This document shows positions 24,996 to 33,826 of a stretch of 49,577 bases of DNA, in pieces. The stretch is from contig JANXYM010000111.1 in the NCBI GenBank assembly GCA_025350045.1, forward strand, positions 1 through 49,577, given 5' to 3'. This stretch comes from Methanomicrobiales archaeon (lineage in GTDB: Archaea > Halobacteriota > Methanomicrobia > Methanomicrobiales > Methanospirillaceae). A program made the position numbers and the translations under genes. The number at the start of each line of letters is the position of its first letter. Position 1 is the stretch's first letter. Under the pieces are notes generated by a model. That model had not been told where the DNA came from and ran no database searches. It worked only from the letters and a program-made list of their open reading frames with translations.

Positions 24996-26188
24996 GCGGC
25001 GGGATCTTTTGGGAGATCGCAAAACGGAACGTACGGATTCACCTGCTCCGCTCATCTCTGGCCATGCTTGGGATCATTATCGGAGTCGTGGCAATTGCTT
25101 CGATGGGGATCCTGGGAAACAGCCTTGTGCTCACCGTCTCTGACAGTCTCAAAACTGTCGGGGACAGTGTTATTGTCACTCCCCACGTGGGAGGAAATAC
25201 CCGCGGTTTTGGCAGCGGTGGCGGAGGTGCTTCATCACTCACCCTGTCAGAACAGGATTTCCTGCAGATAAAACGGGTATCTGCGCCGAACCTGGCAATC
25301 CCCGTTCTTCAGACATCTGATCGTATGCAACTTGGGGTAGGCAGCGATGAGATCGTGGCGGCCGTTTACGGCCTGAATCCTGATGATGTTCCCGACCTGC
25401 TCAAATTAAAAGAGGGGGGATACAGCCGGGGTAACTCAGGTTGTCTTGTGGGATCAACTTTCGCCAAAGACCACAATGTCAAGGTCGGTTCCCGGATCAG
25501 TATCGGGACGGATGGAAACAAGGGAACCCTGCGTGTCACCGGCATCATAGAGGAGCGCGGGATGGCTTTTGATGTCAGCACTGATTCCGCGGTAGTGACT
25601 ACAAAAGACTGGTTTGATGCTGCATACAATCGTGACAGCTATGATAAGATCGTAGTAAAGGTGAAAAATCTTGATGATCTTCCGGTCGTTAAAACTGCAA
25701 TAGAGAAACAGATGAACAAGCGTGATACCGTCGTCGACGTGATGGATACGCGAAAGACCATGGATACCATATTCCAGGCGTTTGGCCAGATCACTACGTT
25801 TGTATCTGCCATCGGCGGGATTTCCATGCTGGTCGCAGGAGTCTCCATCCTCAATATCATGATGATGTCGGTCACGGAGCGGATCAAGGAGATCGGCATC
25901 ATGCGCAGTATCGGGGCACAGCGCAAAGAGGTCATGGCGATGTTCCTCTATGAAGCGATCATCCTTGGCGTTGTCGGGAGTGTTCTGGGCGGGGTGATGA
26001 GCCTGATTGGCGGGTATGCCATCAGCACCCTGATGCTCCAGACCACCAAGTACCTGTTCGTGCCATCGAGCCTGATCCATATCGTGTACGGGATGACGTT
26101 TGGCATCATCATCTGTGTAATCTGCGGTATCTACCCTGCATGGCGTGCCGCCAATCTCAATCCTATCGATGCACTCAGGCACGAATAA
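24992..26188 (+). CDS. MacB/FtsX-type ABC transporter permease
   Basis: This 398-residue protein has an N-terminal membrane helix (about 20-42, after R-S-S-L-A-M-L-G-I-I-I-G), a large extracytoplasmic MacB-core domain (about 50-270) including a Gly-rich G-S-G-G-G-G loop, then three membrane helices with the FtsX-like E-R-I-K-E-I-G-I-M-R-S-I-G-A segment that contacts the ATPase. The C-terminal P-A-W-R-A-A-N-L-N-P-I-D-A-L-R is the usual ending. It forms a homodimer with two copies of the preceding ATPase. T7 at 26192-26198 ends the operon. Confidence 0.94.
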   Translation: MSGGIFWEIAKRNVRIHLLRSSLAMLGIIIGVVAIASMGILGNSLVLTVSDSLKTVGDSVIVTPHVGGNTRGFGSGGGGASSLTLSEQDFLQIKRVSAPNLAIPVLQTSDRMQLGVGSDEIVAAVYGLNPDDVPDLLKLKEGGYSRGNSGCLVGSTFAKDHNVKVGSRISIGTDGNKGTLRVTGIIEERGMAFDVSTDSAVVTTKDWFDAAYNRDSYDKIVVKVKNLDDLPVVKTAIEKQMNKRDTVVDVMDTRKTMDTIFQAFGQITTFVSAIGGISMLVAGVSILNIMMMSVTERIKEIGIMRSIGAQRKEVMAMFLYEAIILGVVGSVLGGVMSLIGGYAISTLMLQTTKYLFVPSSLIHIVYGMTFGIIICVICGIYPAWRAANLNPIDALRHE

Positions 26189-26191
26189 TTC

Positions 26192-26198
26192 TTTTTTT
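26192..26198 (+). terminator. T7 terminator of the Yip1/CARDB/ABC operon
   Basis: A run of seven T lies 4 nt after the permease stop codon, immediately before the promoter of the next gene. Confidence 0.45.
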
Positions 26199-26224
26199 AC
26201 CATCCGCATCCGTGAGGGCAGATA

Positions 26225-26233
26225 CTTTTAACC
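26225..26233 (+). promoter_or_regulatory. TATA-like element of the methyltransferase gene
   Basis: CTTTTAACC is centred about 26 nt upstream of the ATG at 26256, again predicting a leaderless transcript. Confidence 0.4.
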
Positions 26234-26255
26234 GGCCACGTACATACTCAATGCT

Positions 26256-27128
26256 ATGAGCCCGCCACTCCCCCTATCCACCGACCCGGACTGGAATGCG
26301 ATCTGGAAAGCACGACAGGTCCTGCACGAATCATCCAAGCATCACGATGATCCCTCGCATAACTGGAACAAGCGTGAGAATGCTGAGCGGTACGATTCCA
26401 CGTCCCGCAGTGAATATGACGAACGGATAGAGAGGACCATTCATGGCCTGGATATAACCAGAGAGTCCCGGGTGCTGGATATCGGTGCGGGGCCGGGCAC
26501 GCTTGCGATTCCGCTTGCAGCACTGGTAAAGGAGATTACCGCGATCGAACCGGGGGAGGGGATGACGGCAATCCTGAGCGAGCGGATGATGAAGGATGGT
26601 TTTTCCAATATTACCGTCATCCGCAAACGCTGGGAGGACATCGAATCTTCCCGTGATCTTGCCGGGCAGTATGATGTGGTGATCGCCTCGCTCTCTCTCA
26701 CGATGGAAGATATCCGGCTGGCACTCCGGAAGATGGATGCGGCTTCGCGGGGGTCTGTGTACCTGTTCTGGTTTGTAGACATGCCGTTCTGGGAGCGGAT
26801 GTATGCTGATCTCTGGGAACCGCTTCACGGATTGCCCTACCATCCCGGGCCCAAGGCGGACTGCCTTTTTGGTGTCCTGTACCAGATGGGAATCTACGCA
26901 AACGTGGAGATGCTGCCGCTCAAAAAAGAGTACCGGTTTAAAACAATGGATGAGATGACCGCTTTTTTCCGAAGGCGGTTCAATGTCACGATGCCGGAAC
27001 AGGAACGGGTACTGGATGACTATCTCAAACCGCTAATCCGGACAGACGAATCTGAAATTGTTATATCAGGAGATTCTACCTTTGCAAAGATCTGGTGGAA
27101 GAAGAACCAGTCCAAGAACGAAAAATGA
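26256..27128 (+). CDS. class I SAM-dependent methyltransferase
   Basis: This 290-residue protein has SAM motif I V-L-D-I-G-A-G-P-G-T-L-A near residue 69, the acidic end of strand 2 A-I-E-P-G-E-G-M, and motif IV-like Y-D-V-V-I-A-S-L-S. An N-terminal D-W-N-A-I-W-K-A-R segment and a long C-terminal alpha/beta region are typical of archaeal small-molecule methyltransferases. The acceptor cannot be named. It is the last intact gene before the accessory region; its end is 30 bp from the end of the opposing Yip1 remnant. Confidence 0.85.
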   Translation: MSPPLPLSTDPDWNAIWKARQVLHESSKHHDDPSHNWNKRENAERYDSTSRSEYDERIERTIHGLDITRESRVLDIGAGPGTLAIPLAALVKEITAIEPGEGMTAILSERMMKDGFSNITVIRKRWEDIESSRDLAGQYDVVIASLSLTMEDIRLALRKMDAASRGSVYLFWFVDMPFWERMYADLWEPLHGLPYHPGPKADCLFGVLYQMGIYANVEMLPLKKEYRFKTMDEMTAFFRRRFNVTMPEQERVLDDYLKPLIRTDESEIVISGDSTFAKIWWKKNQSKNEK

Positions 27129-27158
27129 GATCCGGAGATCCATTCGGTCTCCTGTTCT

Positions 27159-27569
27159 TCATGGCAACTGTAGGTAACAAATCAGTGAAGAATCTGCATA
27201 TACGAGGAGTATGTGGTAAACCAGATATATCCCAAACGGTACTGCGACTGAAACTGCTGCCTTCACCAACGACAGATTGCGAACATACTGCAATCCAACA
27301 ACCATCAGGCACGCGATCCACAGAGTGATAAGGAGAAAACCAGCCGTAATGATCATTACAAAAAGCGAATTGGTGCCCGGGCCGGGTCCGTAATTGATGA
27401 GGGAAACACGCAAGAGGGTGGCGATAACCGCAACGACAAACATGAACACTCCTAATCCGATAAGACCAAATGCTTCGGCATATCCGATGTTTTGTGCGGT
27501 CCTGATTAAAAGACCGGTTCCTTTGAAAAGGGCGGTGATTGCATAGAGCACCCGGGGCATAGAAGGCAC
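27159..27569 (-). pseudogene. N-terminally truncated Yip1-family gene fused to an aminotransferase remnant
   Basis: From about codon 15 the 136-codon frame matches the second half of the Yip1 protein at 22472. F-K-G-T-G, then N-I-G-Y, parallels F-K-G-E-G and F-I-G-Y-G there, and L-W-I-A-C-L-M-V-V-G-L-Q-Y-V-R-N-L-S parallels L-W-S-A-N-I-W-I-F-G-M-Q-H-A-R-K-L-S. Three membrane helices remain. The first half of a Yip1 protein is missing, and the first codons (M-P-S-M-P) are a shifted reading of the aminotransferase 3' remnant at 27552-27660. It is therefore a recombinant leftover, although the open frame could still make a three-helix membrane protein. Confidence 0.65.
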
Positions 27570-27660
27570 TGCCCGGGGTTACCGCCATGTGCCCCTGTCC
27601 GAGCGCGTCACTTCCAAGCAGTGCTGGTCACCTTTGAAGTGCATCGAAGAAATCATTTCT
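27552..27660 (-). pseudogene. remnant 1 of an aspartate aminotransferase 3' end
   Basis: Read on the minus strand, about 100 bp match codons near the 3' end of the intact aminotransferase at 41216-42349. One frame gives [13 protein letters not shown] against [13 protein letters not shown], and another gives F-K-G-D-Q-H-C-L-E-V-T against V-K-G-D-D-M-E-V-A. The best stretch (about 27560-27590) is nearly identical at the DNA level. The reading frame is broken, and similarity stops at P-G, where the truncated Yip1 sequence begins. Confidence 0.65.
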
Positions 27661-27674
27661 ACGGAGCATAAATT

Positions 27675-27910
27675 TGTAATCAAAGTCTTATTGAATTTTT
27701 TTGAGCCGGGTCCGGTCAAAAGATCAAAATCAGCATCCGGTTGAGAATCTGAAATCAGGATCCGATTGAGCCGATAACGGTTTTCAAACACGATCAGGTA
27801 CGCGGTAAAAATTTTTCATTCAAGGTTCGATAAAAAAATCGAAATCAAAGTCTGCCCGGAATTTTTGAATCGAGATCCGGTTTCAAATATTTTTTTGAAA
27901 ATAACCTTTT
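27675..27910. repeat. gene-free AT-rich stretch with degenerate short repeats
   Basis: Between the remnant and the decarboxylase gene lies about 310 bp without a gene. It contains loosely repeated units: AATCAAAGTCT occurs twice (near 27678 and 27850), AATCAGNATCCGNTTGAG occurs twice (near 27730 and 27755), and GAATCGAGATCCGGTTTC is a further variant near 27870. Spacing is irregular and the copies are imperfect. It looks like decayed tandem duplication rather than a CRISPR. Confidence 0.4.
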
Positions 27911-27969
27911 GAGCCAAAATTTAGGGCGGACAGCCACGGTCATTGTTGCCGATAACTTTCCACGCAACA

Positions 27970-29469
27970 TCAGGCCAGCCCGTTCCCGATCCGGATCACT
28001 TCCCGCACCAGCAGATCGAAGTCGTCCCGCCGGCTGCGGTGGTTGGTGATGGCAACGTGCAGGTACTTCCGGCCATGGATGGTTACCGTTGAGGGGACCG
28101 CGATTCCCTGCTCCTGGAGTTCGACCTCGATCTGCTTGTTCAGCGCATCGAGCCGGGTTTCCGAGAGACTTGGGCGCACATACCGGAAGTTCACGATGTT
28201 CAGCGAGACAGGCAGGGCGAGCTCGAGCTCCCCTGCATCCTGCACCAGCCCTTCGAGATAGTGGGCCTGGTCGATGTTCTGCTGGATGAGCCTACCGTAC
28301 TTCTCCATCCCCTGCTCCCGGATGGTCATCCAGGCCTTGAGCGCGAAGAATCCTCTTGAGAGCTCGAACCCGTAATCGGATAACCAGGGCACATCCACAC
28401 CGGTCAGGCCGGCCGTACCCTCCCCGTGGGCGAGATAGGTCGGGGTCAGCGAGAAGGCGTTGCGGTGATGAGCCACGTCCCGGATCAGGATGCAGGCAAT
28501 GGGGTAGGCCAGGTACATCCACTTGTGCAGGTCGAACGCGAGCGAGTCCGCTCGCTCCATGCCGGCAACCAGGTGCCGGTACTCCGGGGCAATGGCAGCC
28601 CAGGCACCGAAAGCGCCGTCCACGTGGAACCAGCACCGCTCTTCGGCGCAGATGTCCGCGAGGGCGTTGAGGTCATCGATCGCCGCCGTGTTCGTGGTCC
28701 CGGCAACCCCGACGATGCAGAGCGGATGGCAGCCGGCCGCCCGGTCGGCCGCAATCGTCTCTCTGAGAGCAACAGTATCGATCTGCAGCGATTCGTTCAC
28801 AGGGATCCGGCAGAGCGCATCGCTCCCGAACCCGAGCAGCTCGACCGCCTTCTGGACCGACGAGTGCGCCTCCTCCGAGCAGTACACGGTCATCTGCTTG
28901 CCCGCGACGTGCATCCCCCGGGCCCTGATGTCGTATCCTGCCATGGTGTTCCGGGCCACGGCCAGACCGATCAGGGTCGAGGCCGAGCAGCCGCTCGTGA
29001 TGAGCCCGCTTGCCCCGGCCGGGAACCCGAGGAGCTGCCGGCACCAGTCCACGACCTGCATCTCGATGTAATTGTTGCTCATGTACGAGAACGACCCGCT
29101 GACCGCATCGGTCGAGGCCGCCAGCATCTCGGCGTACATTCCCATCACGGTCCCGCACCCCGTGACCCAGCCCCAGTACCGCGGGTGGCTGTTGCCGAGC
29201 TGGTACGGGCGGACTGAGCGGAGGTACTCGTCATAGACCGCGGAGGGAGTCTCGGGTTTGGCCGGGGCCGGTCCGCTGAACCGGGCCTTCACTTCCGGTG
29301 GCGCATGCTGCCAGACCGGCCGGTCCCGGAGGGTCTCGATATAGTCCATGGTGTCGTCAACCATGCGGTGGCCCAGCGCCCGCATGGCCGCCCAGTCTTC
29401 CGGATCCAGCGTCTCTTCTGCCGGACCTCCTTTTTGTGTCGTCTTCATGAACATCAACTTCCCGGGCAC
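27970..29469 (-). CDS. PLP-dependent group II amino-acid decarboxylase (aromatic-L-amino-acid type)
   Basis: This 499-residue fold type I PLP enzyme of the Pfam pyridoxal-dependent decarboxylase family shows H-P-R-Y-W-G-W near residue 95, the I-T-S-G-C-S-A-S-T substrate-cofactor loop, H-V-D-G-A-F-G-A-W (PLP aspartate), and the Schiff-base lysine K316 in F-D-L-H-K-W-M-Y. Relatives decarboxylate tryptophan, tyrosine, DOPA or glutamate; specificity cannot be read with confidence. Three in-frame ATGs (29469, 29454, 29448) leave the start open; the last two follow a GGGAAG. The gene is much more GC-rich at third positions than the housekeeping genes, and it lies directly inside the accessory region, so transfer is likely. 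Confidence 0.88.
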   Translation of the reverse strand: MPGKLMFMKTTQKGGPAEETLDPEDWAAMRALGHRMVDDTMDYIETLRDRPVWQHAPPEVKARFSGPAPAKPETPSAVYDEYLRSVRPYQLGNSHPRYWGWVTGCGTVMGMYAEMLAASTDAVSGSFSYMSNNYIEMQVVDWCRQLLGFPAGASGLITSGCSASTLIGLAVARNTMAGYDIRARGMHVAGKQMTVYCSEEAHSSVQKAVELLGFGSDALCRIPVNESLQIDTVALRETIAADRAAGCHPLCIVGVAGTTNTAAIDDLNALADICAEERCWFHVDGAFGAWAAIAPEYRHLVAGMERADSLAFDLHKWMYLAYPIACILIRDVAHHRNAFSLTPTYLAHGEGTAGLTGVDVPWLSDYGFELSRGFFALKAWMTIREQGMEKYGRLIQQNIDQAHYLEGLVQDAGELELALPVSLNIVNFRYVRPSLSETRLDALNKQIEVELQEQGIAVPSTVTIHGRKYLHVAITNHRSRRDDFDLLVREVIRIGNGLA

Positions 29470-29740
29470 GATGCCGGCGGCCGTTGCGAGACTGTTGCCA
29501 GGCAGGTGTGCGATGATAGTAATCGGGCGACAGTTGAGAAAATTATTCCGAAACGAGGCTGCTGTCCGGGGAGATGCCGGATAATGGTTCAGGAGATTTT
29601 TGTGGACCCCCCCGATTAATGCCGCCGCCCGGTCCCGCTGCCCCTTTCGGGCACGTTCAAGGTTATTGTGGCGAACCTGTCACTCCAGAGGGGAACAATC
29701 CTTAACACCTTTCGCACCAATCCGCATGTGCGAACGTTTT

Positions 29741-32074
29741 ATGAAAAAAACAGGCCTCCTCTTAATCTGCATTCTCTTTCTGTCCACCCTGGCCGTGCTT
29801 TGCGCCGGCTGCGTATCCGCCCCCCCGGCTTCCCACCCACCCCCGGCCGCGGTTACTGGGGATAACCCGCCCCCGGCGGATGTCAGTTCGGATCTCCAGC
29901 GGCTTCTCGATGACGGCGTCAGAACCACCGGGGTCCCGGGAGTCCAGGCCGGGATATCGACCCCGCAGTGGACCTGGAACGGAGCGGCCGGCAATGCCTC
30001 CCCCATCACCGGGGAACGGGCAACGCCGGGCATGCAGTTCTTCATCGCAAGCGTCTCGAAGGTCTTCACGAGCATTGCAGTCCAGAAACTTGCAGAGGAG
30101 GGGAAGCTCTCGCTCGATGATCCCATTGACCGCTGGCTGCCGGCAGACCTGGCGGCACGGATCCCAAACGGCCATGTCATCACGGTCCGGCAGCTGCTCG
30201 ACCACACGAGCGGCATTGCGGATTACGATGAGGACGCGATCATTGCCCTGGAGCTGCAGGATCCGTCTGTCCCGGTCCCGTACACCACCGGTATCGACAT
30301 GGGCCTGAACAAAAGCCCGCTCTATCCGCCCGGTACGAACTACACGTACTCGAACGTGAACTACAATCTCCTCACCCTGATCGTGGACAAGGCGGCCGGG
30401 ATGCCGTACGAGGAGTACGTGAACCGGACCATCCTTGTCCCCGCCAGGATGAACGATACCTACCTCTCCCGTACCAATTATTTCACCCGGCCGCACATGC
30501 AGGCTACCGACCAGCTCGCGGACGGGGTGCGGTATGACTTCACCGGGCTCTACGTGCAGTTCGACCGGGGGGCAGGCGAGATCGTGAGCACGACTGCGGA
30601 TCTCGACCGCTTCCACCGGGCGTTACGGGACGGCAGGCTGATCACCCGCGGCTCGTTTGCACAGATGGAGAAGGTCAACCCGGTCTCGGTGCGGGTGAAG
30701 GGCACTACTACGTCCGGGTACGGGCTCGGGTACTCCATGCAGCGGATGACGGATGAGAACTTCACGCTGGGGGGGCACAGCGGGGGATACTTTGGATCTG
30801 CCACATTCTTTTACTATGTCCCGGAGCAGGACGCCTATGTCACGATGAATGCAAACTCGGCGGTCAAGGCGGCAGATGCCTACCGGGAAATCTATCTCCC
30901 GATCCTCCGGTACCTGGATCACCGGAAGGCTGCCAGTGCAGGGCCTGGTTCCCCGGCACTGGACATGGCTGTCCCGGTTGCTCCGGTACCCGTCCCTGCC
31001 GGGAGCGGGATACAGCTGGCGTACGAGCTCGGGTTCGTGCCGGCAGACGGCAGGATGCCGGAGATCGGGATGGTGGAGGTACTCGATCCTGCAACCGGGA
31101 CCGTTCTTTTCGAGGCTGATGGCGAACTGCTTGCCGCCCTTTACCACCCGGCTGCCGTCCCGCCCCCGACACCCGGCGAACTCCGGAGCGGAACGGGAAA
31201 AGTGCCCGCACCCCGCGTATCGATCTGGTTCACGGTCCCGCCGGGCACAGTGCCGGACCGGCTCGTCCACCGGGTCACCCTGAACCGGTCGGCAACCGGC
31301 CAGCCCCCGGTCACAGTAACCGGCGGTGAAGTTGCCGTGCGGAAAGACGCTGCTCCGGTCATCATCGCAGCCCCGATGGCAGGAGCGGGCTGGCTGGCCA
31401 TGGAGACCACATCGCCCTTCACCCACCACTTCAGTGCCCAGATCACGATGAACGGGATAACCCGGGTCCCCCAGCGGTACGCGCAGGACTGGATCCTGCT
31501 GGACGAAAAGACGGGAGCGGCGGCAGCCGGCAATGTCTCCCTTGCCCGGAATTATTTCGGGTTTGGGAAGGAGATCCGTGCAGGAGCGGACGGCACGGTT
31601 GTTGCGACATTAGATGGCCTGCCGGACATCGAGACGATCTACTCTGCCCCGCCGGCAACCCTTGAGACTGCGGCAGGAAACTTTGTGATCCTTGACATCG
31701 GGAACAAAAAATACGCCTGCTATGCCCACATGGTCAACGGGTCGGTCCGGGTGAAGCCCGGCGATGTTGTGAAGGAGGGGCAGGTTATCGGCCTTGTCGG
31801 CAACAGCGGGAACTCTGATCTCCCGCACCTCCATTTCCAGGTCGTGACGGATACGCCCTCGTTTTTGGGCGCAGAGGGATACCCCCACGTGTACCGCTCG
31901 TTCGAATCGCTCGGCATGGTCAACCAGTCCCGGGCCGGGGAGCGGCAGGCCAATCCGGCATATACGCTGACTCAGCTCTGGTCGGATATGGGGGACTTCG
32001 TAGAGTTTGTTAAAACACCGGTGTCACGGCAGGACATGCTGCCGGACAACAACGAGATCGTCAGGTTCCCCTGA
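29741..32074 (+). CDS. lipoprotein with serine beta-lactamase/PBP-type domain and M23 peptidase domain
   Basis: This 777-residue protein starts at the ATG where a lipoprotein signal peptide begins (lipobox-like L-C-A-G-C24). Residues about 45-385 form a class C beta-lactamase/penicillin-binding-like serine hydrolase with S104-V-S-K107, Y203-S-N205 and H346-S-G348, all three catalytic motifs. A Pro-rich linker and a beta-rich part follow. The last third is an M23 (LytM) domain with T-H-H-F, Q-R-Y-A-Q-D-W, the Y-A-H663 strand and H696-L-H698-F, so the zinc site appears complete. M23 enzymes cut peptidoglycan peptides and the serine domain family handles D-Ala peptides, yet methanogens of this kind have no murein. 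It is GC-rich like its neighbours and exposed outside the cell. Confidence 0.85.
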   Translation: MKKTGLLLICILFLSTLAVLCAGCVSAPPASHPPPAAVTGDNPPPADVSSDLQRLLDDGVRTTGVPGVQAGISTPQWTWNGAAGNASPITGERATPGMQFFIASVSKVFTSIAVQKLAEEGKLSLDDPIDRWLPADLAARIPNGHVITVRQLLDHTSGIADYDEDAIIALELQDPSVPVPYTTGIDMGLNKSPLYPPGTNYTYSNVNYNLLTLIVDKAAGMPYEEYVNRTILVPARMNDTYLSRTNYFTRPHMQATDQLADGVRYDFTGLYVQFDRGAGEIVSTTADLDRFHRALRDGRLITRGSFAQMEKVNPVSVRVKGTTTSGYGLGYSMQRMTDENFTLGGHSGGYFGSATFFYYVPEQDAYVTMNANSAVKAADAYREIYLPILRYLDHRKAASAGPGSPALDMAVPVAPVPVPAGSGIQLAYELGFVPADGRMPEIGMVEVLDPATGTVLFEADGELLAALYHPAAVPPPTPGELRSGTGKVPAPRVSIWFTVPPGTVPDRLVHRVTLNRSATGQPPVTVTGGEVAVRKDAAPVIIAAPMAGAGWLAMETTSPFTHHFSAQITMNGITRVPQRYAQDWILLDEKTGAAAAGNVSLARNYFGFGKEIRAGADGTVVATLDGLPDIETIYSAPPATLETAAGNFVILDIGNKKYACYAHMVNGSVRVKPGDVVKEGQVIGLVGNSGNSDLPHLHFQVVTDTPSFLGAEGYPHVYRSFESLGMVNQSRAGERQANPAYTLTQLWSDMGDFVEFVKTPVSRQDMLPDNNEIVRFP

Positions 32075-32152
32075 CCCGTCATCATTTTTCTAAGAAGGTT
32101 CCCGGAGGATGCGGCCGGCGGCCATGATGGTGCAGCGGGCACCGGAACAAAG

Positions 32153-32159
32153 TATAAAT
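32153..32159 (+). promoter_or_regulatory. TATA box of the alpha/beta hydrolase gene
   Basis: TATAAAT in otherwise GC-rich DNA is centred about 30 nt before the ATG at 32186, so transcription would start within about 4 nt of the start codon. Confidence 0.5.
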
Positions 32160-32185
32160 CAGTTCCCCGCCCGGCAGGAATCAGG

Positions 32186-33274
32186 ATGAACAGATCACAA
32201 AACCACGTTCCCGTCATCGCTCTCATGCTTCTGCTCCTCACCGGGTCCGTCCTTGTTGCAGGATGTTTTCAGGAGAGGGCTCCTGCAGCACCGGACCGGG
32301 TTGCGGAGCTCGCAGCACAGTACCCGCCCCCGGGAGAACTCGTGATGGTCAACGGGAGCCGGATGCATATCCGGTGCGAGGGTTCCGGAAGCCCGGTGGT
32401 CGTGATGGAGGCCGGGTCCACGGACATCTCCCTCTCATGGGCACCGGTGCAGCACAATATTTCTGCATTCACCCGGGTTTGTGCGTATGACCGGCTTGGC
32501 TACGGGTGGAGCGATCCCCTCACCGGGCCGGTCACCGCCCGCGACGTGACCGGGCGGCTGCATGCCCTCCTCTCGGCTGCGAACATCACCCCGCCCTACA
32601 TTCTCGTCGGGCACTCGCTGGGTGGGGAATACGTGCGGTACTATGCACACCAGTACCCGGGCGAGGTTGCCGGGATGGTTCTTGTTGACCCGGGCTCGGA
32701 GTGGCAGATGGTTCGCACCGGTGAGAACTTCACCCGGCAGCAGAAGGCCGCGATTGCGGATGCGGTGAGCGGGATCCAGGCCACCGGATCAAAGGCCGCG
32801 GATGGCACGCTCGCCGCCAACCTCTCGCTCGTGCCAGTGGATCCCCGCCTTCCCCCGTACGAGTTCCGGGCCTATGGGGCGCTCCTCGCAACCCGGCCGT
32901 ACTTCTGGGAGGCGCGGGCGGTCGAGGCGGAGAGTGCATTTGCCATGTTTGACGAGATGAGACAGGAGAATGTCACGTACACCAGCCCGGCCCCGCTCAT
33001 CGTCATCTCATCGGGCCGCGATATGGGGTTCGCGGAGGACCCGGCAGAGAACCGGCATGCAAACGAGGTGTTCCGCACCCTGCAGCAGGAGATGGCCGCG
33101 GAATCGCCGGCCGGTGTGTACCTGGTTGCCCCGGATACCTCCCACTATGTGCAACTGGACCGGCCGGATATTGTCATCGGTGCAATCCGCTCGGTCGTGA
33201 ATACCAGCGCCGGGCAGAGTGGGACCGCGGGGACAAGGCTGCCCCAGTCGGGTCCACCCCTGGCAGGTACGTAG
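32186..33274 (+). CDS. alpha/beta-hydrolase lipoprotein
   Basis: This 362-residue protein has a lipoprotein signal peptide (lipobox L-V-A-G-C27). The alpha/beta-hydrolase fold follows with the nucleophile elbow G-H-S144-L-G-G, an oxyanion-side E-A-G-S-T-D, an acid candidate in the S-S-G-R-D-M segment, and a late H in P-D-T-S-H-Y-V-Q. It would be tethered on the outer face of the cytoplasmic membrane and hydrolyse an ester, amide or similar bond; the substrate is unknown. It has its own TATA box and follows the beta-lactamase/M23 lipoprotein gene by 111 bp. Both are GC-rich surface hydrolases. Confidence 0.85.
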   Translation: MNRSQNHVPVIALMLLLLTGSVLVAGCFQERAPAAPDRVAELAAQYPPPGELVMVNGSRMHIRCEGSGSPVVVMEAGSTDISLSWAPVQHNISAFTRVCAYDRLGYGWSDPLTGPVTARDVTGRLHALLSAANITPPYILVGHSLGGEYVRYYAHQYPGEVAGMVLVDPGSEWQMVRTGENFTRQQKAAIADAVSGIQATGSKAADGTLAANLSLVPVDPRLPPYEFRAYGALLATRPYFWEARAVEAESAFAMFDEMRQENVTYTSPAPLIVISSGRDMGFAEDPAENRHANEVFRTLQQEMAAESPAGVYLVAPDTSHYVQLDRPDIVIGAIRSVVNTSAGQSGTAGTRLPQSGPPLAGT

Positions 33275-33365
33275 AGAGGATGCATCCGGGGGCGGGTCTG
33301 GCGGGAGAACACCGGTCTCGTCGGGCCCGGCCGGATCTGCCCGGACCGGGTTGTTCCCTTTTTTT

Positions 33366-33761
33366 TCAGCCCGTGGCTTTCTTCACGAGCTCCGCGATTA
33401 CCGTCTCTTCTTCAGGAGTGAGATCCTTAAGCGCAAATGCGATCGGCCACATGGCGCCTTCGTCCAGGTGCGCTGCATCGTTGAAGCCGAGCGTCATGTA
33501 CCGCTCCCTGAACTTATCACCGCCGCGGAAGAAGCAGATGATCTTCCCGTCCCGTTCATACGCCGGCATGCCGTACCAGACTCTCGGCGAGAGGCCCGGT
33601 GCACCGGCCCTGATGATCGCATGCAGCCGTTCACCCATGGCGCGGTACGGGTCCGGCATCGCGGCGATCTTTGCAAGCACCGCACCTTCCCCATCCATCG
33701 GGTCCGCGGACGAATCAGTACGCTGCTGCGGGTTTGACGATCGTTTCGGTGGAGTCTTCAT
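33366..33761 (-). CDS. DUF1801/YdhG-like small protein
   Basis: This 131-residue protein is read from the ATG at 33761, after which a Lys/Arg/Ser-rich tail (about 1-25) precedes a compact DUF1801 domain: the helix [12 protein letters not shown], then [11 protein letters not shown], and a strand K-I-I-C-F-F. The W-Y-G-M-P-A-Y form is the family signature. Relatives have been proposed as iron chaperones or small-molecule binders; no function is established here. The upstream extension to 33860 adds 33 codons without family similarity. It is convergent with the lipoprotein gene to its left. Confidence 0.75.
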   Translation of the reverse strand: MKTPPKRSSNPQQRTDSSADPMDGEGAVLAKIAAMPDPYRAMGERLHAIIRAGAPGLSPRVWYGMPAYERDGKIICFFRGGDKFRERYMTLGFNDAAHLDEGAMWPIAFALKDLTPEEETVIAELVKKATG

Positions 33762-33826
33762 GGGGGTTTCCCTGTCATCTCCATGGATCAGGAAACCAAT
33801 AAAGGTATTACTTTCTGCAGTTTCTC

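Noticed and set aside
27675-27910. CRISPR-like array
   Set aside because: Units are few, imperfect and irregularly spaced, with no constant repeat or spacer length and no cas genes.
28426-29217. Open frame of 263 codons opposite the amino-acid decarboxylase gene
   Set aside because: GC-rich DNA leaves antisense frames open; the protein is Arg/Pro-rich and the minus strand has all PLP-enzyme motifs.
32101-33300. GC-rich stretch as a possible tRNA or rRNA region
   Set aside because: No cloverleaf or rRNA-like motif was found; the composition is explained by a coding lipoprotein gene.
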